The notes under the pieces were generated by a model. The model did not search any database, had not been told where the DNA came from, and saw only the letters and a program-made list of their open reading frames with translations. Positions 42,801 through 56,750 of a DNA stretch of 64,000 bases are shown one piece after another. Each line of letters starts with the position of its first letter. Positions within the stretch are counted from its first letter, which is position 1. Origin of the DNA: Arion vulgaris (Eukaryota > Mollusca > Gastropoda > Stylommatophora > Arionidae); assembly GCA_020796225.1 (NCBI GenBank), contig CM036775.1, positions 12,853,671-12,917,670 of the forward strand. The letters are read 5' to 3'. The position numbers and the translations under genes were made by a program.

Positions 42801-45800
42801 TTTGTTTAAACCATGAGTGAAACCCTAGTAGATATATCAACCAACACAGAACGGGAGTTGTTTGTTTAAACCATGAGTGAAACCTAGTAGATATATCAAC
42901 CAACACAGAACGGGAGTTGTTTGTTTAAACCATGAGTGAAACCCTAGTAGATATATCAACCAACACAGAACGGGAGTTGTTTGTTTAAACCATGAGTGAA
43001 ACCCTAGTAGATATATCAACCAACACAGAACGGGAGTTGTTTGTTTAAACCATGAGTGAAACCCTAGTAGATATATCAACCAACACAGAACGGGAGTTGT
43101 TTGTTTAAACCATGAGTGAAACCCTAGTAGATATATCAACCAACACAGAACGGGAGTTGTTTGTTTAAACCATGAGTGAAACCCTAGTAGATATATCAAC
43201 CAACACAGAACGGGAGTTGTTTGTTTAAACCATGAGTGAAACCCTAGTAGATATATCAACCAACACAGAACGGGAGTTGTTTGTTTAAACCATGAGTGAA
43301 ACCCTAGTAGATATATCAACCAACACAGAACGGGAGTTGTTAGTCTAAACCATGAGTGAAACCCTAGTAGATATATCAACCAACACAGAACGGGAGTTGT
43401 TTGTCTAAACCATGAGTGAAACCCTAGTAGATATATCAACCAACACAGAACGGGAGTTGTTTGTTTAAACCATGAGTGAAACTCTAGTAGATATATCAAC
43501 CAACACAGAACGGGAGTTGTTTGTTTAAACCATGAGTGAAACCCTAGTAGATATATCAACCAACACAGAACGGGAGTTGTTTGTTTAAACCATGAGTGAA
43601 ACCCTAGTAGATATATCAACCAACACAGAACGGGAGTTGTTTGTCTAAACCATGAGTGAAACCCTAGTAGATATATCAACCAACACAGAACGGGAGTTGT
43701 TTGTCTAAACCATGAGTGAAACCCTAGTAGATATATCAACCAACACAGAACGGAGTTGTTTGTTAAACCATGAGTGAAACCCTAGTAGATATATCAACCA
43801 ACACAGAACGGGAGTTGTTTGTCTAAACCATGAGTGAAACCCTAGTAGATATATCAACCAACACAGAACGGGAGTTGTTTGTTTAAACCATGAGTGAAAC
43901 TCTAGTAGATATATCAACCAACACAGAACGGGAGTTGTTTGTTTAAACCATGAGTGAAACTCCAGTAGATATATCAACCAACACAGAACGGGAGTTGTTT
44001 GTTTAAACCATGAGTGAAACCTAGTAGATATATCAACCAACACAGAACGGGAGTTGTTTGTTTAAACCATGAGTGAAACCTAGTAGATATATCAACCAAC
44101 ACAGAACGGGAGTTGTTTGTTTAAACCATGAGTGAAACCCCAGTAGATATATCAACCAACACAGAACGGGAGTTGTTTGTTTAAACCATGAGTGAAACCT
44201 AGTAGATATATCAACCAACACAGAACGGGAGTTGTTTGTTTAAACCATGAGTGAAACCCAGTAGATATATCAACCAACACAGAACGGGAGTTGTTTGTTT
44301 AAACCATGAGTGAAACTCCAGTAGATATATCAACCAACACAGAACGGGAGTTGTTTGTTTAAACCATGAGTGAAACCTAGTAGATATATCAACCAACACA
44401 GAACGGGAGTTGTTTGTTTAAACCATGAGTGAAACCTAGTAGATATATCAACCAACACAGAACGGGAGTTGTTTGTTTAAACCATGAGTGAAACCCTAGT
44501 AGATATATCAACCAACACAGAACGGGAGTTGTTTGTTTAAACCATAGATTCCCAAACTGTTTTGGCCCACCGCCAACTTTAAGTAAGTAGTAAAGGAACC
44601 TTTCATACCTCGTGGTATATAGGTCAATACAGTGTTAGGCCTGTATTTTTCATTGACCCGTCGGCACACGATGGGTGATGTGGTCAGCATCTCGCCGGCC
44701 GCCTTTACTTCCCAGAGCATGTCTGGTACCCGCCCACTTTGCACAGCATAAACTTTGTAACGCCCCCTCCACACTATAACTGTTTGCCAACGTCCCCTCC
44801 CACATATATACATGCTCTATTTTTCTTTGACATAGAAAATTGATATATATTTCTGTAATACGTGATCAATTTTCAAATGATTATATACATGAAATAGAAA
44901 ATTGATGAAAAAATGGATCGTGTAAGACGGACATAAGACGAATTAAAATGCAGAGCTCACATTTTAAATGATTATTCAATTGCAAAATCACGAGAATAAT
45001 TTATTAAAAAATATTTATTATTAATTTCTTCTTTAAGGCGCCACGGACGCCTACTCCCAGGAACCCCTTTAAATTCCTCTGAATAATTCTTAAATTCCAC
45101 CATTGCACCCCTAGAACGCTTCAGCGCTCACTGGGGGCAGTACCTCCACTTTGGGAAACGCTGGTCTAAACACACTGAAATACATGCTTGGGAGGAGATC
45201 AGAGCAATTATGGACATGTTCCATGTGCGATGAAGATGGTCCTGAAATGAACAATGTTGGAACTTAGCTCACATGTCAGCTGCTCTAATTTCCTTACTGT
45301 CATGTTCTATCATCAGACGGAAGATGATGTAGTTCTAACTAAAAACAAAAGTTTAAATAAACAGTGAACAGTTAAATTGTCGTTGTTTACTTTCAGAACT
45401 GAGATCACATGATCTAACGAACTTTAACAAACGATACCAAATATTTATGTTGCCTGTTGTACTAGTATCGCCCGTGTGGTACCGGGACCCGCAAGGAAGC
45501 AAAGAATAGTACCACTGCGACCTACAAGGCATGTCGTAAGATGCGACTAAGGTATGGGCCTAGGGAAGCTACCATAGTAAATAAAAATAAACCCAGAAAT
45601 CGGTTATGCAGACCTACTTATGTGCATAACTGGTACAGCGTACAATCGCTCTCAGGCTCAGATCACATATAAATCACACAGAGTGGGTAACAGAGTGGTC
45701 GATATGAAGCGTTCAATGAAGAAATAGTACTAGTATTGCCAGGTTTGTTTTTCGGGGAAAGTTAAAATGACAATATTTATAAATTGAGACAATCCCAAAA

Positions 45801-48800
45801 ATAACAACTTGATAAAGGTGTTGACAACAGGTTCCATTGTTCTCTGTTAGTTATCAATAGTCAGTCACAAGGTCATGCAGTATGTATACTACGGGTCATG
45901 AACTATGTGATATCAAAATACGGATGTCAACAGACAGAATTTAGCTCAGTATATTCTTAAAGCTTTTAATGTGGGACTGATTAGAGTAAGGCGTAAGTGT
46001 TCGCTTATCGACTTAGACGCAAGAGTGTCTGGGGCTCTTCTTCTTCTTCGAACGTTCCATATCGACCACTTGTTAACCACTCTTTGTGATTTGTATGTGA
46101 TCCGAGCCAAAGAGCGATTGTACGTTGTGCCAGTTATGCGCCTAGAAGTAATGATGAAGATGGCCCTCAAATGAACAATGTTGGGACTTAACTCCCATGT
46201 GACAACTGCTCTAAATTCCTCCCTTTCATATGTCACGTTACGCCCGAGTGGTTACCGGGGCCCAAATTTGGGATGTAAAGAATAGAACCACTGTTACCTG
46301 CACGCATGTCGTAAGAGGCGACTAAGGAGGTTTGGTTGAAATCGGATGCATGTGTCCGCTAGGAATGCTAACCCGAAACAAATGCTTGTAGAAAATGGAT
46401 GCACCAGGCCGTAAGGCGCATAACATGGTGCAACGATCCCTCACAATAAGGAATGGGATAACGGATTCTACGGTCGCCAATCTGCCTCTGAGATTTAGCC
46501 ACGCGGTAAGAATGTCAGACCCATCATCACGAGGGTGGCCAAAACTTACTGCAGGAAGAGGTCGGCACAAACGGGAAGCAGAAATCATAGGAATTATATC
46601 CTACAGAACTGCCCCCAGTATGCAGACTTGAGAAGAAAGAGGTGGCCCACTTACACTAGTGTCCAAGACAAACTGTATGGCGTGGTTGATAATCTGAGAC
46701 AGACGGCTGCCTTTATTAGAGAATCCGAAATCCCAATCTAGTGAGAACGCAGAAGAAGAAGAAATATGTCACGTTATGCCAGCTATGCACATCCAATTTC
46801 TACGACGCTTTTTATTTACTAGGGCAGGTTCCTTAGGCCCCTACCTTAGTCGCCTCTTACGACATGCCTTGTAGGTCGCAATGTTACTACTCTTTGCTTG
46901 CCTGAGGACCCCAGCCACGCAAGGGCGGTTGAGGGTTAAATCCTCCGCGTGAGGAAAGATATTGGTCCACCTATAACCTGTATACTAGAGACTAAAATGT
47001 GATGGGACACGCTTCCTGAGGATCCTGACCACGCAAGGGCGGTTGGGGAATAAATCCCCAGTGTGAGGAAAGATATTGGCCCACGTACAACCTGTATAAT
47101 AGAAACTAAAAATGTGATGGGACAAGCATATCATACCCTAAGGTCTGAAAAGGCTTTGGAACATTTTATATTTTATGATATCATTATATTAATAAATCTT
47201 TTAGTACGGGAGTGCCGTTCTTATACATCGTAATTGATATGAATCATTTCTGACGGCCTCTCTTATGACCAAGCAGATCTGACTTTATGCTGTACCACAC
47301 ACTTGAAGCTTAGTAGCAAATAAAATCGTGAACTAGCTTTGGGGAAATCTCAAGGAACTCCAACTGACATGCAGCTTCATAGAGGCAACCCCATCTCCTG
47401 GTTTAGACGAGCATACGAAACTGAACGCAAAGAAGAAGAAGAAGAAATCATGAACTCAACCTGATTCATGCACGAAATATATTTATTGTGTAAAAATATG
47501 ACGTAATATTTAACTGAATAGTTCACGAACAGTGTGTGTCTTACGTCATCATGAATTTTGACCACATTGTGACCAAACAGAAAGTGTGTAATAGTTAGTA
47601 GCCATACTTAACAAAGGTCAGATTGGAAAAATGTCAGTGCAGAGTTGAACTGGTCTGTATTCTAGGTATGGTAGGTTGATTACACTGCCATAGTTACGGG
47701 TTATTGTGTGATTTTGGTTCTTAGAAGTTTAATACCATGAGACAGCGATACAGAGCAAGAATTATAGGATGGATTTTCTTTCTCCCACATTGCTTTGTAG
47801 TGCCCCCTGGCGATGGTTTTTGTTTCTTCATAACTGATCAGGTTGTCATTAACCTCTGAAGTCGGAGAAGACCCGTCTGTATGGCGGGGAACACTGATGA
47901 AAAGGGAAAGCATGTCTTCACGCAAAAATAAATCAGAGGCGCCATAACAGGCACACTGACTACGCCAGAGCTCATAGCGGGTGAACGCAAGAAGAAGAAG
48001 GTTGTCATCGTGGGGCATTCCTGCTCTCTCCTTAGCTAGTCTGTCAGCATATTTATTTCCCTTGAGCTTGCAGTGTGAGGGCATCCAATAGATTACTACA
48101 CTCTCGGAAAAATATAGGAAACAGTAACTTATTGTACAAGGAAGGGGGGATTTACTGTTTTATTTAGTTCATGAACATCAGGGAAGAAGACGAGAGGAAG
48201 ACCACGATAAAGATGGTTAGATGGTATAGTACAATCCTGTCACAAAGCAAAAATAACAATCACACAAGCCACCAGAACAGCGCAAGACAAAAACAGAAAA
48301 CCACGACACTGTGCAACAACCTGGTAACAGTGTGACGTCAAAAAAAGAGAAGAAATGAAACGAAGATTTAGTTCATGATCTTCAGACAATAATAGCAATA
48401 AAAAAATGGCGACATGATCGCAGATAAGCAATTTTTATACATCAGAAACAACACTTGACTGACAGGGAAAAACGTGCGTTGAAATTAGGATTATAAATGT
48501 ACATGCATTAAATCACTGGTGTCACGACCTGTCAAAGGCATTTTATACGGTCAACAGGCAACAAACCCACAGCAAACAGCCACAAGATCCCACCAGCAGA
48601 CTAAACAGAAAACAGCACACATCAATCTTTCGCCTAAGAACAGGTCACTGCAGGCTCAACCGCCACATGCACAGAATAAAGCTTGCTCAGACTGCACAGT
48701 GTGCATGCCAGACAGAAACACGGACTCCAGAGCACATCCTGCAGTCATGCCCATCGTACATACACTAACGAAACGAAACATGGCCTCATGAACAAAGCTT

Positions 48801-51800
48801 ACAGAGCAAGCTATGGGGAACTCTCGAAGAACTCCAACTGACATGCAGCTTTATAGAAGCAACCCATCTCATGGTTTAGACGAGCATACGAAACCGAACG
48901 GAAAGAAGAAGAAGTAGATACGGTCAGCCGACCAGGACTTTAGAAGATATTGAAACATATTGGCTGCCCTCCGAAATTGCTACAACTTATCGTCTCCTTC
49001 CAATGACGGCATCAAAGCCAACATACAGTTGAATAGCAGTACATGGTGGTAGCTTCGAGGTTAAGAGTAGATTCAAACAGGATTGCGCCCTAGTCTCACT
49101 CTCTATTTCATCTTGTTTGCAGTCCTTTTATACCATGCCTTTGGGGGCGATGGTGACGATGTTTTCATCCGCACCAGATCTGATGGCTTATTCTTCAACT
49201 TGGCTCGCCTAAGAGCCAAAGTAAAAACAAAACAATATAAATCATTCTCAATGAACTTTTTTCGCTGACGATGCTGCCATAGTTGCACACAGTTAGGCTA
49301 CAATGCAATCCTTAATCAATCATTTGCTCAGGAGATGTGTCCTATTTTATCTGGTGTCACACTGTCCGCCTGCCCAGCGTGTTCCTAGCGCGTTGGACGA
49401 CGGGTGACAAGCTACCTGTGAATGCGGGTTCAATTCCGCGGACTGACAGAAAAGCCACAGATTCTCAAGATTGACGATGTTCGTTGCACCGAACCGAAGG
49501 GTTGCGATGTTCATGGCACTGAAGAGCTGAAAGCTCAAGTGCTTCTGGATCAGGAAAAAAAATATGGTGTCACAAAAACAGTGGTTTTATGTCAGGGAAC
49601 GGGGAAAACCTCACCGTTGCAAAGAAAGCAAGGCCCAAAATGTAAAGATTTTGTCTTCTCGTACAAACTCAAACATTTGGGAAAAGGCCGACACTTTTCG
49701 GACGCAATTGTCCTACACGTGTTGGATTACGCCCACAGTATGCGAATGCTCCCTGGCTCAGTTCAAATAAAGACCAGTTAAACTGACGAAAATGAATAGT
49801 TGGAGTGAACACAAATCCTCCGTCTGTCCCTGCAGGAGGTCGCTGAGTACTCTCTCTGGCGAAAATCACACATAGGTCACACATAGGTCACACATAGGTC
49901 ACACAGAGTGGTCAACGGATAGTTGTTCTAGAGCAATCGCGAAAGTGGCTCTTTGGACTATAATCACATTCAGATTGTCCAGTGTGATCAACAAGTGATG
50001 TATAGGTATATATATGTATAAACGTTCATGGGGGTTCAAAAATAACAACAGTAACATGTCAGCGAAGTAACACATCAACAAATATTACGTTAAATGGTAA
50101 TCATCTATCACCAGTTCAACAATATAGCTGATGTGGGTCGAAAGTCACTTCCAGCCTTTCTCTTGATGAAGATATCAACGCTAAAATAGGGAATGCGGAT
50201 ATTACATTCGACAAACTATCAAAACGACCGTGGGACAACACAAAACTAACATTACAAACGAAGATTTACATATATCGAACCCGTGTAATTAGTTCTTACT
50301 ATATGGCTCAGAAACAGTGACAACCTACGAGAGGAGACTAAACATCTTTCACTTTCCATGTCTCCGCAAGATTAATATATTCCACAAAAATATTCCACGC
50401 CCACTGTGGAGTTGAACCAAGACCCCTAGCATCAGAAGCGAGTTCACTAACAACTACGCTACTACGACTCTCAGCTCTACAGTAATCAACATTAATAATT
50501 TTTTTTAAAGTTTGCAACTGTTCCAAATATCTCAAGCATAAATATATTTGAAACACAATAAACTTCAGTTCCTTTTTTCCTATCACGATAACCAAGATTA
50601 ATAAATTAGAGAATTATTAATTTCTTTGTGTAGAATCTTAATTAATTTTTTTTTCTGTTTGTATGACATTCTGGTCTTTTATCAGTGCTAGATTTTCATT
50701 ATGGTTGTGAACCATGGACCATTACACAAAAATTAAGAACGAAAATCCAGTCCTTCGAAACTAAATGCTACAGAAAGATTCTACGAATACCATGGACAGA
50801 AAAAGAAAGAACACTGATGTCCTGAAAGAACTGAATGTTAAAGAGAATTGGCTGATAAACAACATACTATACAGAAAAATTACATACTTTGGTCACATCA
50901 AGCGTCACGATGGCCTGGAGAGAACAGTATTAGAGGGCAGGGTCCCAGGACGCAGAGGCAGACCAAGAAGAAGATGGCGACAAGATATTAAAGAAACCAT
51001 GAATATGACCATCGACGAAGTGGGTGAACTAGCTAGAAACAAAGTGAATTTCCCGACCGTAACGTGAAAATAGATTCTCTGCCTCGCAACGGAGTTCGTG
51101 CGTGTAGGAGCGGATCCTTCGCTTATTCTCAACAACGGTTTTGGTATGATCAGTCGCTGGACCTGTTGGAGATATTGCGAAGGAGATCGGAGCACATATG
51201 GACATGCCCGGAGTCCAATGAAGATATTCCAAACTGAAACTGAAAGAGTTAATTTCAGATGTGCTGCAAAGAGAGCAACGTCCTATAAAGGATACGCACC
51301 TTGATGATGATGAGATTTTCATTTGTAACTTCTAGTGAATTAAAAAAATATATATATATAACAAGTGTAAAACTGGTAATCCATAACTTTAACATTGAAA
51401 TGAAAGAAAAGATATTCTTGTGTTCTCAATGTAATTAAGATTACAAAAATAAAATAAATCCAACATCAAATTATTTATGGTGTCACTTTGATGTTAGTTC
51501 ATTATAACTGAGATATAATTGAGAGAGAAAAAACACATAGTAGAACAAAAATGAATGTGGCAGAAAAGCCACAGGTTCTCCAGATTTACGGTGTTCGTGG
51601 CACCGAACCGACAGGTTACAATGTCCATAAGTAAGTAAAAGTAAAGGAACCCTTTCATACCTCGTGGTATATAGGTCAATACAGTGTTAGGCCTGTATTT
51701 TCATTGACCGTCGGCACACGATGGGTGATGTCGTCAGCATCACGCCGGCCGCCTTTACTTTCCCAGAGCATGTCTGGTACCCAGTTGAGGCTGGATCGAC

Positions 51801-54800
51801 CTGAGAGCCGTCGTGGTCGGGAAAAATTCCATGCGCATTGCGGAGCTGAACCCAGACCACCAGCCTTGCGGAGCGAGTTCCCATAATACTTTGTACTTTG
51901 ATATAAAAAGAAGAAGAAGAAGAAGGTGATGTGTTAGAATTTCAAAATTGGTTCCATTTGTTCTATGATTTGATTTGCTTTATTGCATCTATGTTGGATT
52001 TTCGTTTGTTAATCGATACCGCTGAAGTCGGCGAAGTCCCGCCTTCATGACGAGGAACACCAGTCAAATGCTAAAGCATGCTTTCACGCAAAAATCGGTC
52101 AGAAGCGCCAAACCATGTTTCAAAGTCTATATGTAGTGTGCTGTGAAATTTCTCACTCCTGTTGTACCGTTTGCTTGATAAATGTCTTTTGGTCAACACA
52201 ACGATGCTGTATATTGTCATTGTTTTTGTATTTTGTAAAACTACAGTACTTTGTTATTACGTGTATGATTGGAACAAGTTGTCTTTCTGCGCCTTAGAAC
52301 AGGACACAATCGGCTCCGCAGCCACATGTATACAAAATTCAAGATTGGCTGGACATGCTGGAGTGCAGGGTAACGAGCGTGCAGGCTTTCTTGCAAACAA
52401 TGCCCCGACTCAAACGGGCAGAAGTATGGACAGAGGCAATATCTTCAATGCGGTACGCTCTCAATTATGTGACATGGGCACGTCTCAGACACTGGAACGA
52501 GTTCGAGAATTAGGCGTTAAGTGTGGACATGCCAGATAGTGTCGTCTTCGTGGTAGAGAGAAGATATAGTAATCAACTTCTCATGGGTACGGTGAGCAAA
52601 TGGACTTTAGAATGGCTGCTGCAGGGGAGGACAGAGCATGCATGGGAATGCCCAATGTGCCGTGACGTCGATCGCATAACGTAACATAACATTCAAGATT
52701 GGCAATTCAGCCATGTGTATATGTGGACAGGCACACCAGACTGCAGAGCACATACTTCAAGACTGCCCGAATATGATACACTGAGGCAAACTCACTGGCC
52801 TAACGAAACAACACTACAGAAAACTACACGGACCTCTGTGTGAGCTACAAAAGACAGTGAAGTTCATACAAGAGACAACATTGAATATATAGACATATTT
52901 CAAGCGAGCGAAAGGAAGGATTACGTGTTTCGCAATTTTTTATAGTTTTACTGCAGTCTCCCCCAATATCGAAATTACTTTTACAAAAGCATACTTAAGT
53001 AATTTGCAGTGTTAAAAAGCCTTTACGTAAACGAAACAAATAGAAAACACACAAATTTAGGTTGTTCTTTGTAACAATGGTTTACACGAATTAGAAATGT
53101 GTAAACGTGTTACACGATGTGTAAGTGTGTGTGTGCTTCCAAGCGTGAATATGTTGACAACATGACCTACTTACTCATACAACCAAATTATAGCGTTTTA
53201 TAATTGCTTCTGATCGCTTAGAAACTGTATCGGCTAACTGCTTCAAACGTATGTTATTGTGATCGGCATTAAATAGCTTGTCCTGAGCAGAACTTTGTCA
53301 TCCTAACAGTCTGGAATTTCTCTCTCTCATAGGTCAGATATCCCATCTCTGCAACCGTTCAAACTGTACCAAGTTACATACTGTATCTATCTTTTCCGTT
53401 TTATTCCTCTTCTTCTCTTTACCAGGATGCCCCCTTCCACGATGGTCTTGCTCAACCCTTCGTGTCTTTTTATATATCTAAAATATTACAATTTTCTCAT
53501 TACTATTTATAGCATCAGCCAGTTTTCTTTGATTTTGAGTTCTTTCTGGATAGATTTATTTGTTCTCTTCTCTGTTATACAATACAGAGGTCTCTTATGT
53601 AACATTTATATTCAAAAAGCAGATATATGCTTTTCCACTGTCTTGTTAAATGTCCATTCTTCACACCCATAAGCTGCCTTTGGGAATACTCTTGCTTTAA
53701 AAATGCTGATCTTTGTTTTGCCAGTGTCAGCAATTGGAACAGGAGCATGTCCTGCAAACTGTCCTCTACTGGGTGAACTGAGAAACAACATGTGACCACA
53801 TTCAATCGACCTGAAAACTAAGCTTTGGGGAAACCTGACAGACCTTAAGCTGTCTGCCCAGTTTGTGGTCCACTCTAAATTAAGCGCATGACCAGAGATT
53901 ACTGAAGACGGAAACCTGACAGACCTGAAGCTGACTGCCCAATTTGTGGTCCACAGTAAATTAAGCGCATGACCAGAGATTACTTAAGACGGAAACCTGA
54001 CAGACCTGAAGCTGTATGCCCAGTTTGTGGTCCACAGTAAATTAAGCGCATGACCAGAGATTACTGAAGACGGAAACCTGACAGACCTGAAGCTGACTGC
54101 CCAATTTGTGGTCCACTCTAAATTAAGCGCAAGACCAAAGATTACTGAAGAAGAAGTAGAAGTTTTCTGATGATGATGATGTTGTATACGTCCGAAATAA
54201 TAACGTAAAGAGAATATGACTGGTCTATGACAATCTTGATAAGTGTACACATTGTGTGTCTCTGGAGTCTTGATAAGTGTACACATTGTGTGTCTCTGGA
54301 GTCTTGATAAGTGTACACATTGTGTGTCTCTGGAGTCTTGATAAGTGTACACATTGTGTGTCTCTGGAGTCTTGATAAGTGTACACATTGTGTGTCTCTG
54401 GAGTCTTGATAAGTGTACACATTGTGTGTCTATGACAATCTTGATAAGTGTACACATTGTGTGTCTCTGGAGTCTTGATAAGTGTACACATTGTGTGTCT
54501 CTGGAGTCTCGATAAGTGTACACATTGTGTGTCTCTGGAGTCTTGATAAGTGTACACATTGTGTGTCTCTGGAGTCTTGATAAGTGTACACATTGTGTGT
54601 CTCTGGAGTCTTGATAAGTGTACACATTGTGTGTCTCTGGAGTCTAGAAATAGCACTGTGTCTGATCAGGCATTGTGTGTCTCTGAGTCTTGATAAGTGT
54701 ACACATTGTGTTCTCTGGAGTCTCGATAAGTGTACACATTGTAGTGTCTCTGAGTCTCGATAAGTGTACACATTGTATGTCTCTGAGTCTGATAAGTGTA

Positions 54801-56702
54801 CACATTGTATGTCTCTGAGTCTCTGATAAGTGTACACATTGTATGTCTCTGGAGTCTTGATAAGTGTACACATTGTGTCTCTGGAGTCTCGATAAGTGTA
54901 CACATTGTGTCTCTGGAGTCTCTGATAAGTGTACACATTGTGTGTCCTGAGTCTCTGATAAGTGTACACTGTAGTGTCTCTGAGTCTTGATAGTGTACAC
55001 ATTGTGTGTCTCTGAGTCTGATAGTGTACACATTGTAGTGTCTCTGGAGTCTGATAAGTGTCACATTGTGTGTCTCTGAGTCTCTGTAAGTGTACACATT
55101 GTAGTGTCTCTGGAGTCTGATAAGTGTACACTTAGTATGTCTCTGAGTCTGATAAGTGTACACATTGTGTGTCTCTGGATGTTCATTGTATGTCACATCT
55201 GGAGTCTCGGGATAAGTGTACACATTGTTTGTCTCTGGAGTCTTGATAAGTGTACACATTGTGTGTCTCTGGAGTCTTGATAAGTGTACACATTGTTTGT
55301 CTCTGGAGTCTTGATAAGTGTACACATTGTGTGTCTCTGGAGTCTTGATAAGTGTACACATTGTATGTCTCTGGAGTCTTGATAAGTGTACACATTGTAT
55401 GTCTCTGGAGTCTCGATAAGTGTACACATTGTGTGTCCTGAGTCTTGATAAGTGTACACATTGTGTGTCTCTGGAGTCTCGATAAGTGTACACATTGTAT
55501 GTCTCTGGAGTCTTGATAAGTGTACACAATGTGTGTCTCTGGAGTCTTGATAAGTGTACACATTGTATGTCTCTGGAGTCTTGATAAGTGTACACATTGT
55601 GTGTCTCTGGAGTCTTGATAAGTGTACACATTGTGTGTCTCTGGAGTCTTGATAAGTGTACACATTGTGTGTCTCTGGAGTCTCGGTAAGTGTACACATT
55701 GTATGTCTCTGGAGTCTCGATAAGTGTACACATTGTATGTCTCTGGAGTCTCGATAAGTGTACACATTGTATGTCTCTGGAGTCTCGATAAGTGTACACA
55801 TTGTATGTCTCTGGAGTCTCGATAAGTGTACACATTGTATGTCTCTGGAGTCTCGATAAGTGTACACATTGTATGTCTCTGGAGTCTCGATAAGTGTACA
55901 CATTGTATGTCTCTGGAGTCTCGATAAGTGTACACATTGTATGTCTCTGGAAGTCTCGATAAGTGTACACATTGTATGTCTCTGGAGTCTCGATAAGTGT
56001 ACACATTGTATGTCTCTGGAGTCTCGATAAGTGTACACATTGTATGTCTCTGGAGTCTCGATAAGTGTACACATTGTATGTCTCTGGAGTCTCGGTAAGT
56101 GTACACATTGTATGTCTCTGGAGTCTCGGTAAGTGTACACATTGTATGTCTCTGGAGTCTCGGTAAGTGTACACATTGTATGTCTCTGGAGTCTCGGTAA
56201 GTGTACACATTGTATGTCTCTGGAGTCTCGATAAGTGTACACATTGTGTGTCTATGACAATCTTGATAAGTGTACACATTGTATGTCTCTGGAGTCTCGA
56301 TAAGTGTACACATTGTATGTCTCTGGAGTCTCGATAAGTGTACACATTGTATGTCTCTGGAGTCTCGATAAGTGTACACATTGTATGTCTCTGGAGTCTT
56401 GATAAGTGTACACATTGTATGTCTCTAGAGTCTCGGTAAGTGTACACATTGTATGTCTCTGGAGTCTCGGTGGTGTAGAAGTTAGATGCTCGTCTATCGT
56501 TCCAAAGGTACCATGTTCGCTCCCTCGTGTAGCCATCTGAATATTTTTCCAGAGATCCCTGATCTCAGTGTAGGTGAGAACGAGTTCCTAGTCCTATCGG
56601 TGGCGGACGATAAAACGTAGGTCTCGTGTTCAAGTTGAGCACGTAAAAGAACCCTTGGCAGTTCAAAATGGAGAAGATCAGGCTGGAAAGCTGCTGTGTC
56701 GT

Positions 56703-56750
<48 letters not shown>

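Noticed and set aside
33666..44542. CENP-B box in the 60-bp unit
   Set aside because: ACAGAACGGGAG contains CGGG, but the rest of the TTCG....A..CGGG pattern does not match; no basis for a centromere claim.
54666..56447. 593-codon open frame rich in YTYRDS and QCVHL repeats
   Set aside because: By-product of the 34-bp minisatellite; all three frames are similarly open.
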